Below the pieces are notes generated by a model that searched no databases, had not been told where the DNA came from, and saw only the letters and a list, made by a program, of their open reading frames with translations. Below are positions 1-9,164 of a stretch of DNA of 64,000 nucleotides, piece after piece. Source of the DNA: Istiophorus platypterus (Eukaryota; Chordata; Actinopteri; Istiophoriformes; Istiophoridae). Position 1 is the first letter of the stretch, and each line of letters opens with the position of its first letter. The stretch spans positions 16,419,560-16,483,559 of the forward strand of contig CM029134.1 of the NCBI GenBank assembly GCA_016859345.1, in the 5' to 3' direction. Position numbers and translations under genes: made by a program.

Positions 1-842
1 AGGAGGGTGGGTGGATATCTAGTCTATGTCAAGGACATATACATGGGATAAAAGACATCAAAAGAGGAGATAGAGGGAATAGAAACAAATGTGAAGGAGA
101 TTCCAAATGACTAAAAGAACAAAGAATAATCTGGTAAATATAGCAAACTGAAATTGGCAGAAACATAAGACTGTGATCTTGTAGCATTCTTGAGATTGCT
201 TTAGTATAACCTTGATAATTACTCTTCAGCTATTCCAGTGCTAAGAGGCCTTCGCCCACTATAATAGAAACAAGAACAAAGGGAATAATGCAATGAAACA
301 TACGTGAACAAAAGGATCTCTGCAATGTGCCTTGTATGTGTGTCTTGACGTGGGCACGTGTATCAGGGGTTGGTAGTGTTCCTGCATCAATGTGTGTGTG
401 CCTGAGTAAGCTTGTACCCTTGTCTGAGCGGTGACATCACCCCAGAAGTCACTGATGTGCCTGAGGCTTCAAACAAAGGGGATAAAACCACTGTGTGATA
501 TATGTGACCTGACAGCTTCACACTCTGGCACACACACGCACACACACACACAGAAGAAGGAGGGGGAAAGGCAGAGACAGACAGGCATGTACAGTACACA
601 TATACTGCACCTCCGTCTATCTATTGTTGGTTTTAAAAGACATTTGAGAGGCATTTTTATCTGGACATGTATGTGATTTCCCAGTTGTCCTTTAGTAGAA
701 GTGCATATTGTCTAAAGTGTCACTTTGGAAATATGATTCCAATGAGTCACGTCAATGAGTCATTACTTCCCTGTATTGATTGCCTTCCATTACGGAAATG
801 GAAGAATTATTAACAGGACTGCCCCCGTCGGTGTGTGTGGTA

Positions 843-924
<82 letters not shown>

Positions 925-938
925 CGTGTGTTTTCCAG
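1..938 (+). other. rasgef1c intron (3' part), no coding exon seen
   Basis: This stretch lies upstream of the first recognisable rasgef1c exon and ends in its splice acceptor. I looked for the preceding exon, which should encode the conserved segment ending in a Leu-Glu pair before the Glu-His-Leu-Ser at 939, and did not find it. The earlier exons, covering the N-terminal half and the RasGEF-N region, therefore lie outside the window. The intron holds a short CA-rich patch at about 530-553 and the long TG array at 845-920. Confidence 0.75.
845..930 (+). repeat. (TG)38 microsatellite ending at a splice acceptor
   Basis: A perfect TG dinucleotide run covers 845-920 (38 units) and continues as an interrupted CG/TG run to 930. 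Four T residues and CCAG follow, and exon sequence starts at 939. The array therefore takes the place of the usual polypyrimidine tract of the acceptor. UG-rich RNA is a known ligand of TDP-43 and CELF proteins, so the array may influence inclusion of the next exon. Confidence 0.95.
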
Positions 939-3440
939 GAACACTTGAGTCATATTGGGCCAGAGGAGTTTGTCCAAGCCTTTGTTCAGAAAGACCCTCT
1001 AGATGGAACACAGGTAATTTTAAATTTTTTCTATATCTCCATGTAGTTCTTTGTCAGTGTTATTATCAGGAGTAATTCATAAGTATGAATTCTAAAATTA
1101 GTTTTGTGTAGTGTTTTGTCATATCAGTATAACCCACAGTCTGTCCTCAAGCCAACCACAGCATCTTTTAAAAAATGTTTTCAGTTTTGTTTTCCTGGGG
1201 AATCCTGAAGAATACCTGTTTCAGTAAAAAAAAGTATTACTGGCATAAAAAGCCTTGTGTATTGTGTTGTTTGCGTCTATGATCTGATCAGGATTTCCTT
1301 TCTCTCTTCAGTGTGTGAACTCTCTCTTCTACCAATGTCACTCGTCTCCTGTGGTTTTTCTCTGTATTCAGTCACAGTCTGTTTCGCTCATTCTCTCACA
1401 GTATGTCTTTCCTCTATGTCTTTTTTTCCCCGGCTCTCCATTGATTGTATTATTTCTGCTCCCAGTGTGCAGTCTCGCATGGGGGTCAGTCTGTAGATAG
1501 GAAGCTATTTAGGATCAGAGGAATTCCCTGTGGTAACGCTTCCTTCACACTTGTGTTTGTGTGCATGTGTGTATCATCAGCAGCCATGTTTCAGTGACCA
1601 GAAGAAGAAAACCTCCAACCTGGAGGCTTATGTCAGATGGTTCAACAGACTGTGTTACCTGGTAGCTACTGAGATCTGCATGGTGAGTGACAAATTATGG
1701 TACAGCAGGTACTCATTTATTCTGAGGTTAGACTTAGGAAGTAAATAGAATGCGTAAAAATATACTCATTATACAAAGCATGATGAGTCTGAAAAGTCTC
1801 CAAAGGACTAGGAACACTTATCCTTTTCACAAAATAGAACAGCCACTGATGAAAAGCACTTTAATCATTAAGCAGACATGAAAATGAATTGAAGAGCGCG
1901 GTTATGTAGTGAATATTCTGTTGTGTCTGTCAAGTGGAAATTATTATGTCTGAAACAAACAGCTAAAAACACTGAAATGTCACTCAGTGATTTCAGATTT
2001 TAAATAATAATTTATTGAAAAACTTCATACAGTAGTACCATTTCATTCTTATAAACAAATAGAGGAACAGCAGATAAAGGCAGTTTAGTCGTTACAGCGT
2101 GTTACTACCCTCTAATGGTTACATTGCATTACTACACTCACCGAGAAGGCTTTTTTTTTTTACATCTGTTCCTTGATCTGTAGAGAGAGATAACATTCAC
2201 TGTGAAAAATTGAATTAAAAATGGAACAAAACCTTCTCTCCTTTTACAGCCAGCCAAGAAAAAGCAAAGAGCCCAGGTGATAGAGTTCTTCATTGATGTT
2301 GCCAGGGAGTGTTTCAACATTGGGAACTTTAACTCCCTCATGGCCATCATCTGTGAGTCTAATTTTCCCATATCTGGGAATATTCTTATCTCCCGTCTGA
2401 GCGGGTTTTGATATCTGAAATCTATTTCCTCCCGTAGCTGGTATGAACATGAGTCCTGTGTCGCGGCTGAAGAAGACCTGGGGCAAAGCCAAGACTGCCA
2501 AGTTCTTCATTTTGGAGGTAAACATAATGCAACCATTCACTGAATGTGAAGAACAAGATGAGTAATAACTTGAAGCTGACAGCGTACCGCTTGGTGCCAT
2601 TTGCTTTGACAGCATCAGATGGATCCTACAGGAAATTTTTACAACTATAGGACTGCGCTGAGGGGGGCCGCCCATCGCTCTCAGACTGCCAACAGCAACA
2701 GAGAAAGGGTAAGGCTCCTATTATTCTGCGAGCATACTGGCATTGATTCAGCAGTTTATTTTCATATTCATGCCAATATTTTCTATATCTCTCTGCCTGT
2801 TCACCCTCCACAGATTGTAATTCCCTTCTTCAGTCTGCTGATCAAAGACATTTATTTCCTGAATGAAGGATGTGCCAATCGCTTGCCCAATGGCCATGTC
2901 AACTTTGAGGTTAGGCTGTCTCTTTTTTCCTGAGCAGGTTGCATTTAACAATCTTAAGAGCACATACTTAGCATAGTTTTTTGTCTTAGAAATTTGTGGA
3001 GCTGGCAAGACAGGTTGGGGAATTCATGACATGGAAACAGGTAGAGTGTCCATTTGAGGAGGATCGGGCCATCCTACACTACCTCCAGACTGCTCCAATC
3101 TTCAGCGAGGATGGTGAGAACATACCATGTTGTTTTCATTTTGAGAACATTTCTAAACATGCTGATCCAAGTGTTTTCTTAATAGTTTGCGATTTATCTA
3201 ACTAACCCACCCTCTTAACCTTTCAATTTACTTCCCTCATTCTGCCCCAGGACTCTACCTTGCTTCCTATGAGAGTGAGAGTCCAGAGAACCAGGTAGAG
3301 AAGGACAGATGGAAAGCACTCAGGTTAAGAATTATAATACACATGAAATGAAATATGCTGCTGATTGTAAAAAAAGATGCACCGTTTTTCATCAGCGTCT
3401 CTTTTCTCCCATCAGGTCTAACGTACTGGGAAAGACATGA
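939..3440 (+). CDS. rasgef1c: RasGEF domain family member 1C, C-terminal exons (partial at 5' end)
   Basis: This is a guanine nucleotide exchange factor for small Ras/Rap-type GTPases; the exons seen encode the C-terminal catalytic CDC25-type RasGEF domain. Exons by conserved protein match and GT-AG boundaries: 939-1013, 1584-1682 (or from 1581), 2250-2352, 2438-2517, 2613-2708, 2814-2909, 2990-3113, 3251-3323 and 3416-3440, with stop TGA at 3438-3440. All joins are in phase and give 256 residues, a little over half of the family's roughly 470. Recognisable blocks are HIGPEEFVQAFV, EAYVRWFNRLCYLVATEICM, FIDVARECFNIGNFNSLMAI, GMNMSPVSRLKKTW, MDPTGNFYNYRTALRGAAHR, IPFFSLLIKDIYFLNEGCAN and EFMTWKQVECPF, ending in LGKT. 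Compared with my recollection of the paralogs, PAKKKQRAQVIEFF and the LGKT end fit RASGEF1C better than RASGEF1B. Synteny with clk4 and col23a1 agrees. Upstream exons lie outside the window. Confidence 0.9.
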
Positions 3441-5050
3441 GGCACTGATGGCAGCTAACCCTCCCAACAGCGAGGGAGCGTGTATTCTCAATGCACTAAA
3501 ATGAACTGTGAAGGAACCTAGCTGGTACTTAGGTGTTTTTCTATGAAAAAAACTATGAAAAAAAGCACGATGAACAGGATTCATCAAGAAGAAAAGAAAA
3601 GAGAACAAATAAAAAAAAAATGGATTGAAGATTTTAAGCTAAGTAAACTGGAACAAAATGCCTTTGCGGCATATCAGTACAGTACTGAGGTAAAATATGT
3701 TGGAGAGGAATACAGCTTTTCCTTCCCCTGTCCCCTCGATGTGCGTTTACTCTGTGAAGATGTTTACTACTATAGAGAGAACAGTTACAGGGAAAACCAC
3801 TTTATAAAATGAAATTCCTACTGATGCTATAGTTGTTTTGTATTTGCTCCCCTCCCTATTCCTCTCTCTTTCTCTTGTCTAGGCATTTGATTAAACTTTT
3901 TCCTTTACTTGTAATGTTATGTAAAGAAACTTACAATGATGTGAAGGGCGCTGGCTAGCCCACATCTGCTGTCACATTTTATAGGTCTACTGAAGAAATG
4001 GCAGCCCTGTATTTCTGGGATGACAGGATATGACATGCCTCGAGCATTTTACCAGTTCTTCTCATATGTAATTTTATGTATGCGAGTGTGTGTGTGTTCA
4101 TGCATTCACGTGTGTTCAGATTGTCGCTGTCTTGTTTTGCATGAGAGTGACTGGACAAATCCTGTTTATTGTTCATCTCTTTTTGTAATTTTATTTATTC
4201 TATCTTATTTTGGGGAAATTGTTGGGAGGGAAATACAAACTTTTTAAAAAGTGTTAACTCCTTTAAATGTATTGTGCCATTAATGCAAGAAAACTACAGT
4301 ATAGCTTAACAGTCACAGCAGGAGCCAGGCAGGGTGTAGATTGTGTACAGGTGACATTTACCCCTCATCTTTCTGCTCTTCAGGAAGTTTTCTCTGACTG
4401 ACGTTCAGTTGTCTGATATATTTATGGAGATTTCTGTGCTGACAGATGTATAGTTTTTATCGTAGCTTTCCATTACTGAATATGAAGTCCAACGGCATGC
4501 TACCACAGGTGTTTTCAAAGGGGCATTAAGCATATTCACGTTGTAAAGATTAGTACAGCAACAAAAACTTTCTAGTGCTGATGCATTGTTGCAGTCTGTG
4601 GAAGGCAAATGATGATCTGGAAGACTTATGTCCATCTAAAAAAGTAGAGAGGGAAACTTGTGCCATACGAATCAATGGTTTTAATGATAATTCAGGTTCC
4701 TCTGACTTGAAATGTGTTTTATTGTTTTGTGGGATTGTCACTGAGCTTTGTTTTTGGCAGTTCTGTTATGATAAAGGAGCCTATTTTTTTGAGGGGTGTA
4801 ATTATAAGCTTTTGAAGAGGTCTTATTCAGTCTGCTACAATTGATTGATGTCAGTGTTTTCTCCTAAGAAGCACCTTTCCCTCTCAATAACAGGACGACT
4901 TTAATTCTCCTTCCTCATTTATCATCATTAAAGTTGCTTTTCTTGTAAAACATTCCCAGATAGGTTAAGATGATAGAGAGCCAGAGATGTAATGTCAAAC
5001 CTGCCATTCAAGGTGATGACATGTTTTAATAAAACACTGCCTGTGCTGAA
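3441..5050 (+). other. rasgef1c: rasgef1c 3' untranslated region
   Basis: About 1.6 kb follows the rasgef1c stop before the first good polyadenylation signal. The sequence is AT-rich with oligo-A and oligo-T runs and a short GT-rich patch near 4085-4100. The open frames at 3543-3812 and 4020-4247 are low-complexity and resemble no protein. The cleavage site is inferred from the signal position only. Confidence 0.55.
5028..5033 (+). terminator. rasgef1c: poly(A) signal AATAAA for rasgef1c
   Basis: This is a canonical AATAAA hexamer. A GT/T-rich stretch (TGTGTTTTCAGTGAGTGTTG) follows from about 5053 and fits a downstream cleavage-stimulating element. It is the first canonical hexamer I found downstream of the stop at 3440. 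Confidence 0.55.
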
Positions 5051-5059
5051 AATGTGTTT

Positions 5060-6093
5060 TCAGTGAGTGTTGCCTCCAGGACATTGGTTCTGCTCTTTTC
5101 AAGGGTGTGATTACATCGTCAAGTCACATTTTCACTCACACACATACATCAACAGGTGCAGTTCAAGCTGTGGAATACATTCAGGGTATTTCATGATTGT
5201 TGAGGCCAAGCAGACACATCTTTGACTTCAACATGTTAGAAAAAATTGTGACTGGTCCCTTAAAAGCCCCTAATGAAAGCAAAGCATGATTGGATGAATG
5301 CCAGCAGTTGATTTTTGTTTACAACACTGCTTGCTTTGACCAATTTCCATTTTTCCACCTATTCAAGCTTTGCAGCCTGATCCAAGCATTTCTTACTTGA
5401 ATTCACAAACCAATGGTTTTCAAAACAATGCACGAGCTCTAAAAATTTTACATTTTATCACTGATGTTTGATGTGTCTGTTTAGGTTAAAAAATGCGGAG
5501 ACTGCCAGTTGTTTTCCTTACAGGTTAAGCTTACAATTTTTTAAAAATGATTAGTTAATTCTTTTGTTTACAACATATCACTAAATAGAGAATCTTGCCC
5601 TTTACAATTTCCCTGAGCCCAAGGCCAATTCTTTAAATTACTTGTTTTGTTCAACCTAAAGTGGAAAGTCTAAAGATAATAAATTTAAAAAGTGTTAAAA
5701 CAGAGACAAACAATAAATCCACACGAGAGGCTGAAACTAGCAGATGTTTGGCATTTTTGCTTCATAACTGACCCAGCATTTCAAAATTGTTGCCTATTAT
5801 TTCCAAAGGATGATTAGTTGATTCATGGTTTCAGCTCAGAATATACACCAATTTAGAAGACGTCAAATGTGGCAAAAGTTTTAATCACCTTAATTCATGA
5901 AACTGAAGCTGACTTAGATTTTTTTTTCATCATTGCAACGTGCCAGAAAAGCAGTGGATTTATCAAGCGGATTTAATGTTAATTTTGACAACCAGCAACC
6001 TTTGAAAGCACACACATAAACCTGAGGGATATCCCGCAGGTAAGTCTGGCAAAACAATACAAAAGAACGCGTTTATGGCTCAGTTCAGTACGT
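5060..6093. other. Intergenic region between convergent rasgef1c and tmem126a
   Basis: This is AT-rich sequence between two convergent genes. I see no exon, RNA gene or recognisable transposon. The right end must include the tmem126a 3'UTR on the minus strand. A T-run at about 5919-5928 reads as an A-run on the minus strand, about 165 bases past the tmem126a stop. Confidence 0.6.
5972..5977 (-). terminator. tmem126a: Possible poly(A) signal ATTAAA for tmem126a
   Basis: On the minus strand this reads ATTAAA, about 120 bases past the tmem126a stop and about 45 bases before an A-run at 5919-5928. No AATAAA was found closer to the stop. The assignment is tentative because a CATAAA variant also occurs nearer the stop. 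Confidence 0.3.
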
Positions 6094-6711
6094 TTAGTCC
6101 TTGAGTTCCTCTCCACTTGGACCAAATGTTAGCTGGGCCAGTTTGGTGTAAGTGTCAAAATGCCTGGAGCTCAGGTAGGTGCCGAAGAAGGCCTGGAGCA
6201 CCAGCACCGCCCTCATCCTTCTCAGGATCGGCCTGGACAGGTCCGCCCAGTACCGGAGCAGGTTGCCCTTCTCCGGCATCGGCGCAGTCCCGTACCTGGA
6301 TGCGAGGCCGATGTTCACGGGTAAGGCGAGGAGGATGGGGTACACGCCCGCACCCACCACCCCGACGAGCGCGCCCCGCATCAGGGCACAGCTGGGGCAG
6401 TTGAGGTCACCGGACAGGAGGGGGCTCGACAGCGCCGCGTTGTACAGGGCGACGGTCGTCATGAAGGGCAGCACGGCCATGGGCAGGCCGGAGGCGATGG
6501 GCGCCTGTGCGACGTTCAGAGCTCTGCGATACAAGCTGTTGGATATCAGCCCTGCGAGGGCCGCGTTACCCCCCAGATACACGGGTCCATAGGCGAAGAG
6601 TTTCTGATCGGTCTCGGGGAGTCTCTCGAAATTGCCCGCCAGCATTTCGGCAATCGCCGCCCGGGTGAGCGCATTCCCGGCGGCGGGCTCTTTCTGGGCG
6701 TCTCCCGACAT
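6094..6711 (-). CDS. tmem126a: Transmembrane protein 126A (complex I assembly), single exon
   Basis: This is a 205-residue, intact, uninterrupted reading frame of the TMEM126 family. TMEM126A is a mitochondrial inner membrane protein that helps assemble the ND4 module of respiratory complex I; loss of the human gene causes recessive optic atrophy. Matching blocks are YGPVYLGGNAALAGLISNSL (41-60), RRALNVAQAPIASGLPMA (62-79), LPFMTT (81-86), GDLNCPSC (101-108) and YPILLALPVN (124-133). Hydrophobic segments lie near 43-60, 71-92, 111-134 and 164-181. No N-terminal presequence is obvious. The start ATG is in good context (A at -3). The frame is visibly GC- and CpG-rich against AT-rich surroundings. 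It is divergent from clk4 and convergent with rasgef1c. The mammalian gene has several exons, so the lack of introns suggests intron loss or retroposition. Confidence 0.92.
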   Translation of the reverse strand: MSGDAQKEPAAGNALTRAAIAEMLAGNFERLPETDQKLFAYGPVYLGGNAALAGLISNSLYRRALNVAQAPIASGLPMAVLPFMTTVALYNAALSSPLLSGDLNCPSCALMRGALVGVVGAGVYPILLALPVNIGLASRYGTAPMPEKGNLLRYWADLSRPILRRMRAVLVLQAFFGTYLSSRHFDTYTKLAQLTFGPSGEELKD

Positions 6712-6765
6712 CTTCGGAGCTGATGCTTGAAACCGGCGATGTCGAGTGTTTTGTGGCTTGGGCGG

Positions 6766-6772
6766 TTTTATA
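6766..6772 (-). promoter_or_regulatory. tmem126a: TATA box of tmem126a
   Basis: The minus strand reads CTATAAAAC, about 55 bases upstream of the tmem126a start codon. A transcription start about 30 bases downstream would fall near 6735-6740 and give a 5'UTR of only about 25-30 bases. The position fits a real core promoter, but no transcript evidence is available here. Confidence 0.55.
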
Positions 6773-6773
6773 G

Positions 6774-7542
6774 TTAGGATAAAGCGCTTGTCATGTTACG
6801 TTAAGGTGGCCGTCAGGATGAGGACAGGGCGCAGACATGTTTTACCCATAATTCTACGGGGTTCTTCGTTTGTTTTGCCCCGAGTAAAGCCTTTCGGGCG
6901 AGGTTAAGAATACGACAAACCCATCTTTATAGATTCCTGACTTGTTTAAAAAATAAAAAAAACAACCTTGTAAGTCCGAATAGACAAAACATTTAATAAA
7001 AGCAGTAGCTGAGAAGTGAAAAAATCCCAATGAGCTGTTTCATATGTCACAGATTCAGATGTGTTTTCCAAAGTAATGTCAGAAGCCATTTTAATGATGG
7101 GCAGGAACGGATATTATGGGGAATCTAAATATTTGCTAAACTACACAGCCAAAAAATACAATATTTTCTATATATGGGCCTTAAAAGAGACAGGAATAAG
7201 TAATAGAATAATAAAGAAATAAAGATTTTGTTTGTTGCATGCAAACACATCTTTGTCAGCACTGTCTAAACCCTGCAAAGAGTATATTTAAACACTTCTA
7301 AGTAATGCACTTCAAAATGCTCATATACTTGTATTATTTTTTTGTCAAGCAAAATATACTTTTTTATCATTCCCGTGTTTCTGTTTGATTGTACTCGTGA
7401 ATAAATGTAAACTCGTGCACTCGTGAATAAAATAACCCCACGTTATCCCCACTCGGTAGATTGTTTTGGTAACTCGGGCCTTGTGACGAGTCGACTACCT
7501 GACAGACCAACCTCAGGACAACAAACTCCCAATCGGGGACGT
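6774..7542. other. Intergenic spacer between divergent tmem126a and clk4
   Basis: The left part (to about 6900) is moderately GC-rich and belongs to the tmem126a upstream region. From 6940 the sequence is AT-rich with no recognisable gene. The sequence ACTCGTGAATAAA occurs twice, at about 7393 and 7419, as a short local duplication. Confidence 0.6.
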
Positions 7543-7627
7543 GGGGGTGGGCGTGGCTATTGGTCGTTGCGTAATGAAATTTGTTTGAGAAGCTTCTATC
7601 AGATTCTGGGGAAGTTCGCCATCTTTG
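7543..7627 (+). promoter_or_regulatory. clk4: Probable clk4 promoter elements
   Basis: A compact cluster of common promoter motifs lies just upstream of the inferred clk4 first exon. It contains a GC/KLF-type box (GGGTGGGCGTGGC, 7545-7557), an inverted CCAAT box (ATTGG, 7559-7563), a C/EBP- or ATF-like TTGCGTAA (7567-7574) and a YY1-like GCCATCTTTG (7618-7627). No TATA box is evident. This combination is typical of housekeeping-type vertebrate promoters. Confidence 0.5.
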
Positions 7628-7726
7628 AAGACGCCTAATCGGAGGTGTTTTCCAGTCCCTTTGTTTAAATTTTTCACATGAGCGATAAACCTACCGTCTC
7701 GAACCCGAGGATTATAATAAAAGAAG
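7628..7726 (+). other. clk4: Inferred clk4 non-coding exon 1 (5'UTR)
   Basis: A strong splice donor (AAG|GTGAGG) at 7726/7727 follows the promoter cluster, and the coding start lies just after an acceptor at 9164, so an untranslated first exon must end about here. The 5' boundary is a guess. If the transcript begins before 7678 it contains an ATG that opens a short upstream frame. Confidence 0.5.
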
Positions 7727-9164
7727 GTGAGGCCGCTTCTTGGATCGTGGTCGATTACCGTGTTATTACGTTTTCTGAAGTTTAATGTGTTTCTCTAATG
7801 CGGGCTAACCTTAGCCAGTTAGCTTTTCGCGTATTCGACGTCTCGCCAGCCGGACATATGCCTGTCTGGCTTTAAAAAATACTCTTCATCGGATATCATA
7901 AGTTTTAAAAATCGGGTCACAACTTTTATTACTTTTATAACGGTACAGTTCTTCACTTATCTAAATTGTAGTCAAGCTAAATTGTAACGTTGTTGATATA
8001 ATAAATGATTTCAACGGGCGTAACGTTGATGTTGTTATATGGGTGGCTAATGGTTAATGTGCTAAGCGCTCGACAGGCCGATGGATTGACAACGAGTAAA
8101 AACTCGACGATTAGCTTGCTTTATCTATTAACTTTTAGTTGGTAAAATACTTTTAATGATTTGATTTAATAAAAAAAAACACATTTCGATTTGCATGTTG
8201 CCAAATGGAGATGCAACAGGGATTATGATGGATCGTTGATGCGGACGAGGTCAGGCCGTAACAGGCCCAAACAGCTACGGTGTCGTTGCGGAAACGTCGA
8301 GCGAAAGTTAACGTCGCCCCCAAAGTTATAAGTCCGCTGCGTTTCGTGCTCTCTCAGCATTTTGTTATCGATTAATCGATCGGACTCATTGGGAGGTAAT
8401 GAATAAACGATACGATAAATCCGAGGGACTGTTCGTAACGTTATTCGCAGGCATTGCAATCCACGTGACCATTATTTTTGTAGCCAGCCACGCACTTAGT
8501 GGTTTCGAAGGTTATTTGTTTTTACATTGGCTTGAAAACTTCAGATAAACATCACTTTCGCTTTGGATTATACTCTAGCTTAGGTTCTCGGATAATAATT
8601 TAAGTTATAGATCTTTTTTGAAAATATTAAATTACCCGTAATATATTTTTGGAGGCCAATGCGACGCTTTGTGTGGTCCGTCTGACCAGCAGTCTAAATC
8701 TCTTAAGATTTTAAGATTTCTTAAGATTAATATATGATTTATAATGATAAATATGTGAGTTAACCCATAAGTCTTCACAAAGGGGAAGCAGAATTCAGAG
8801 AATGTAAATTTTTCATGGCTAAGTATTAATCAACACCTTTGTTGTTGTTGTTGTAATTAACGAAATTGTAGTTAATAGATGGTCTCTCAATTTATCAATC
8901 AGCTGACATATAGTTTCAAATGTGTTACCTTGACCATTTATTATTGAGCCTTATGTTATATAGTTTTTCCATTGCTGCACACACGTGATGCAGTACACTG
9001 GCCGTCTTGCAATGGGGGAGGGGACTGTGTAGGGACAACCCATTTGTTGTGCTGCACCTGAGGCCGTGGAAACAAAAACTCTGCGGTTATTGACAAATTA
9101 CTTAATTTAACGTCTTTTTGGAATTCAAGGTCATCATTTTAGCTTGTTTTTCTATGTCTTCTAG
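7727..9164 (+). other. clk4: clk4 intron 1
   Basis: This is the inferred intron between the non-coding first exon and the start-codon exon. It ends in a good polypyrimidine tract and CTTCTAG. It is AT-rich, with a short TTG repeat near 8838 and a triple TTAAGATT motif near 8702-8728. I see no other feature in it. Confidence 0.55.

Noticed and set aside
755..1075. Cys-Val and His-Thr reading frames over TG/CA arrays (also near 27.1, 31.9, 36.5, 43.1, 47.7 and 54 kb)
   Set aside because: These are translations of dinucleotide repeats with no similarity to proteins.
939..3440. Assignment to rasgef1b instead of rasgef1c
   Set aside because: The PAKKKQRAQVIEFF block and the LGKT C-terminus fit RASGEF1C better as I recall the paralogs, and the neighbours are those of human 5q35.3. 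A paralog-level phylogeny would settle it.
6117..6592. Plus-strand Arg/Pro-rich frames over the tmem126a locus
   Set aside because: They are antisense shadows of the tmem126a coding sequence caused by its high GC content.
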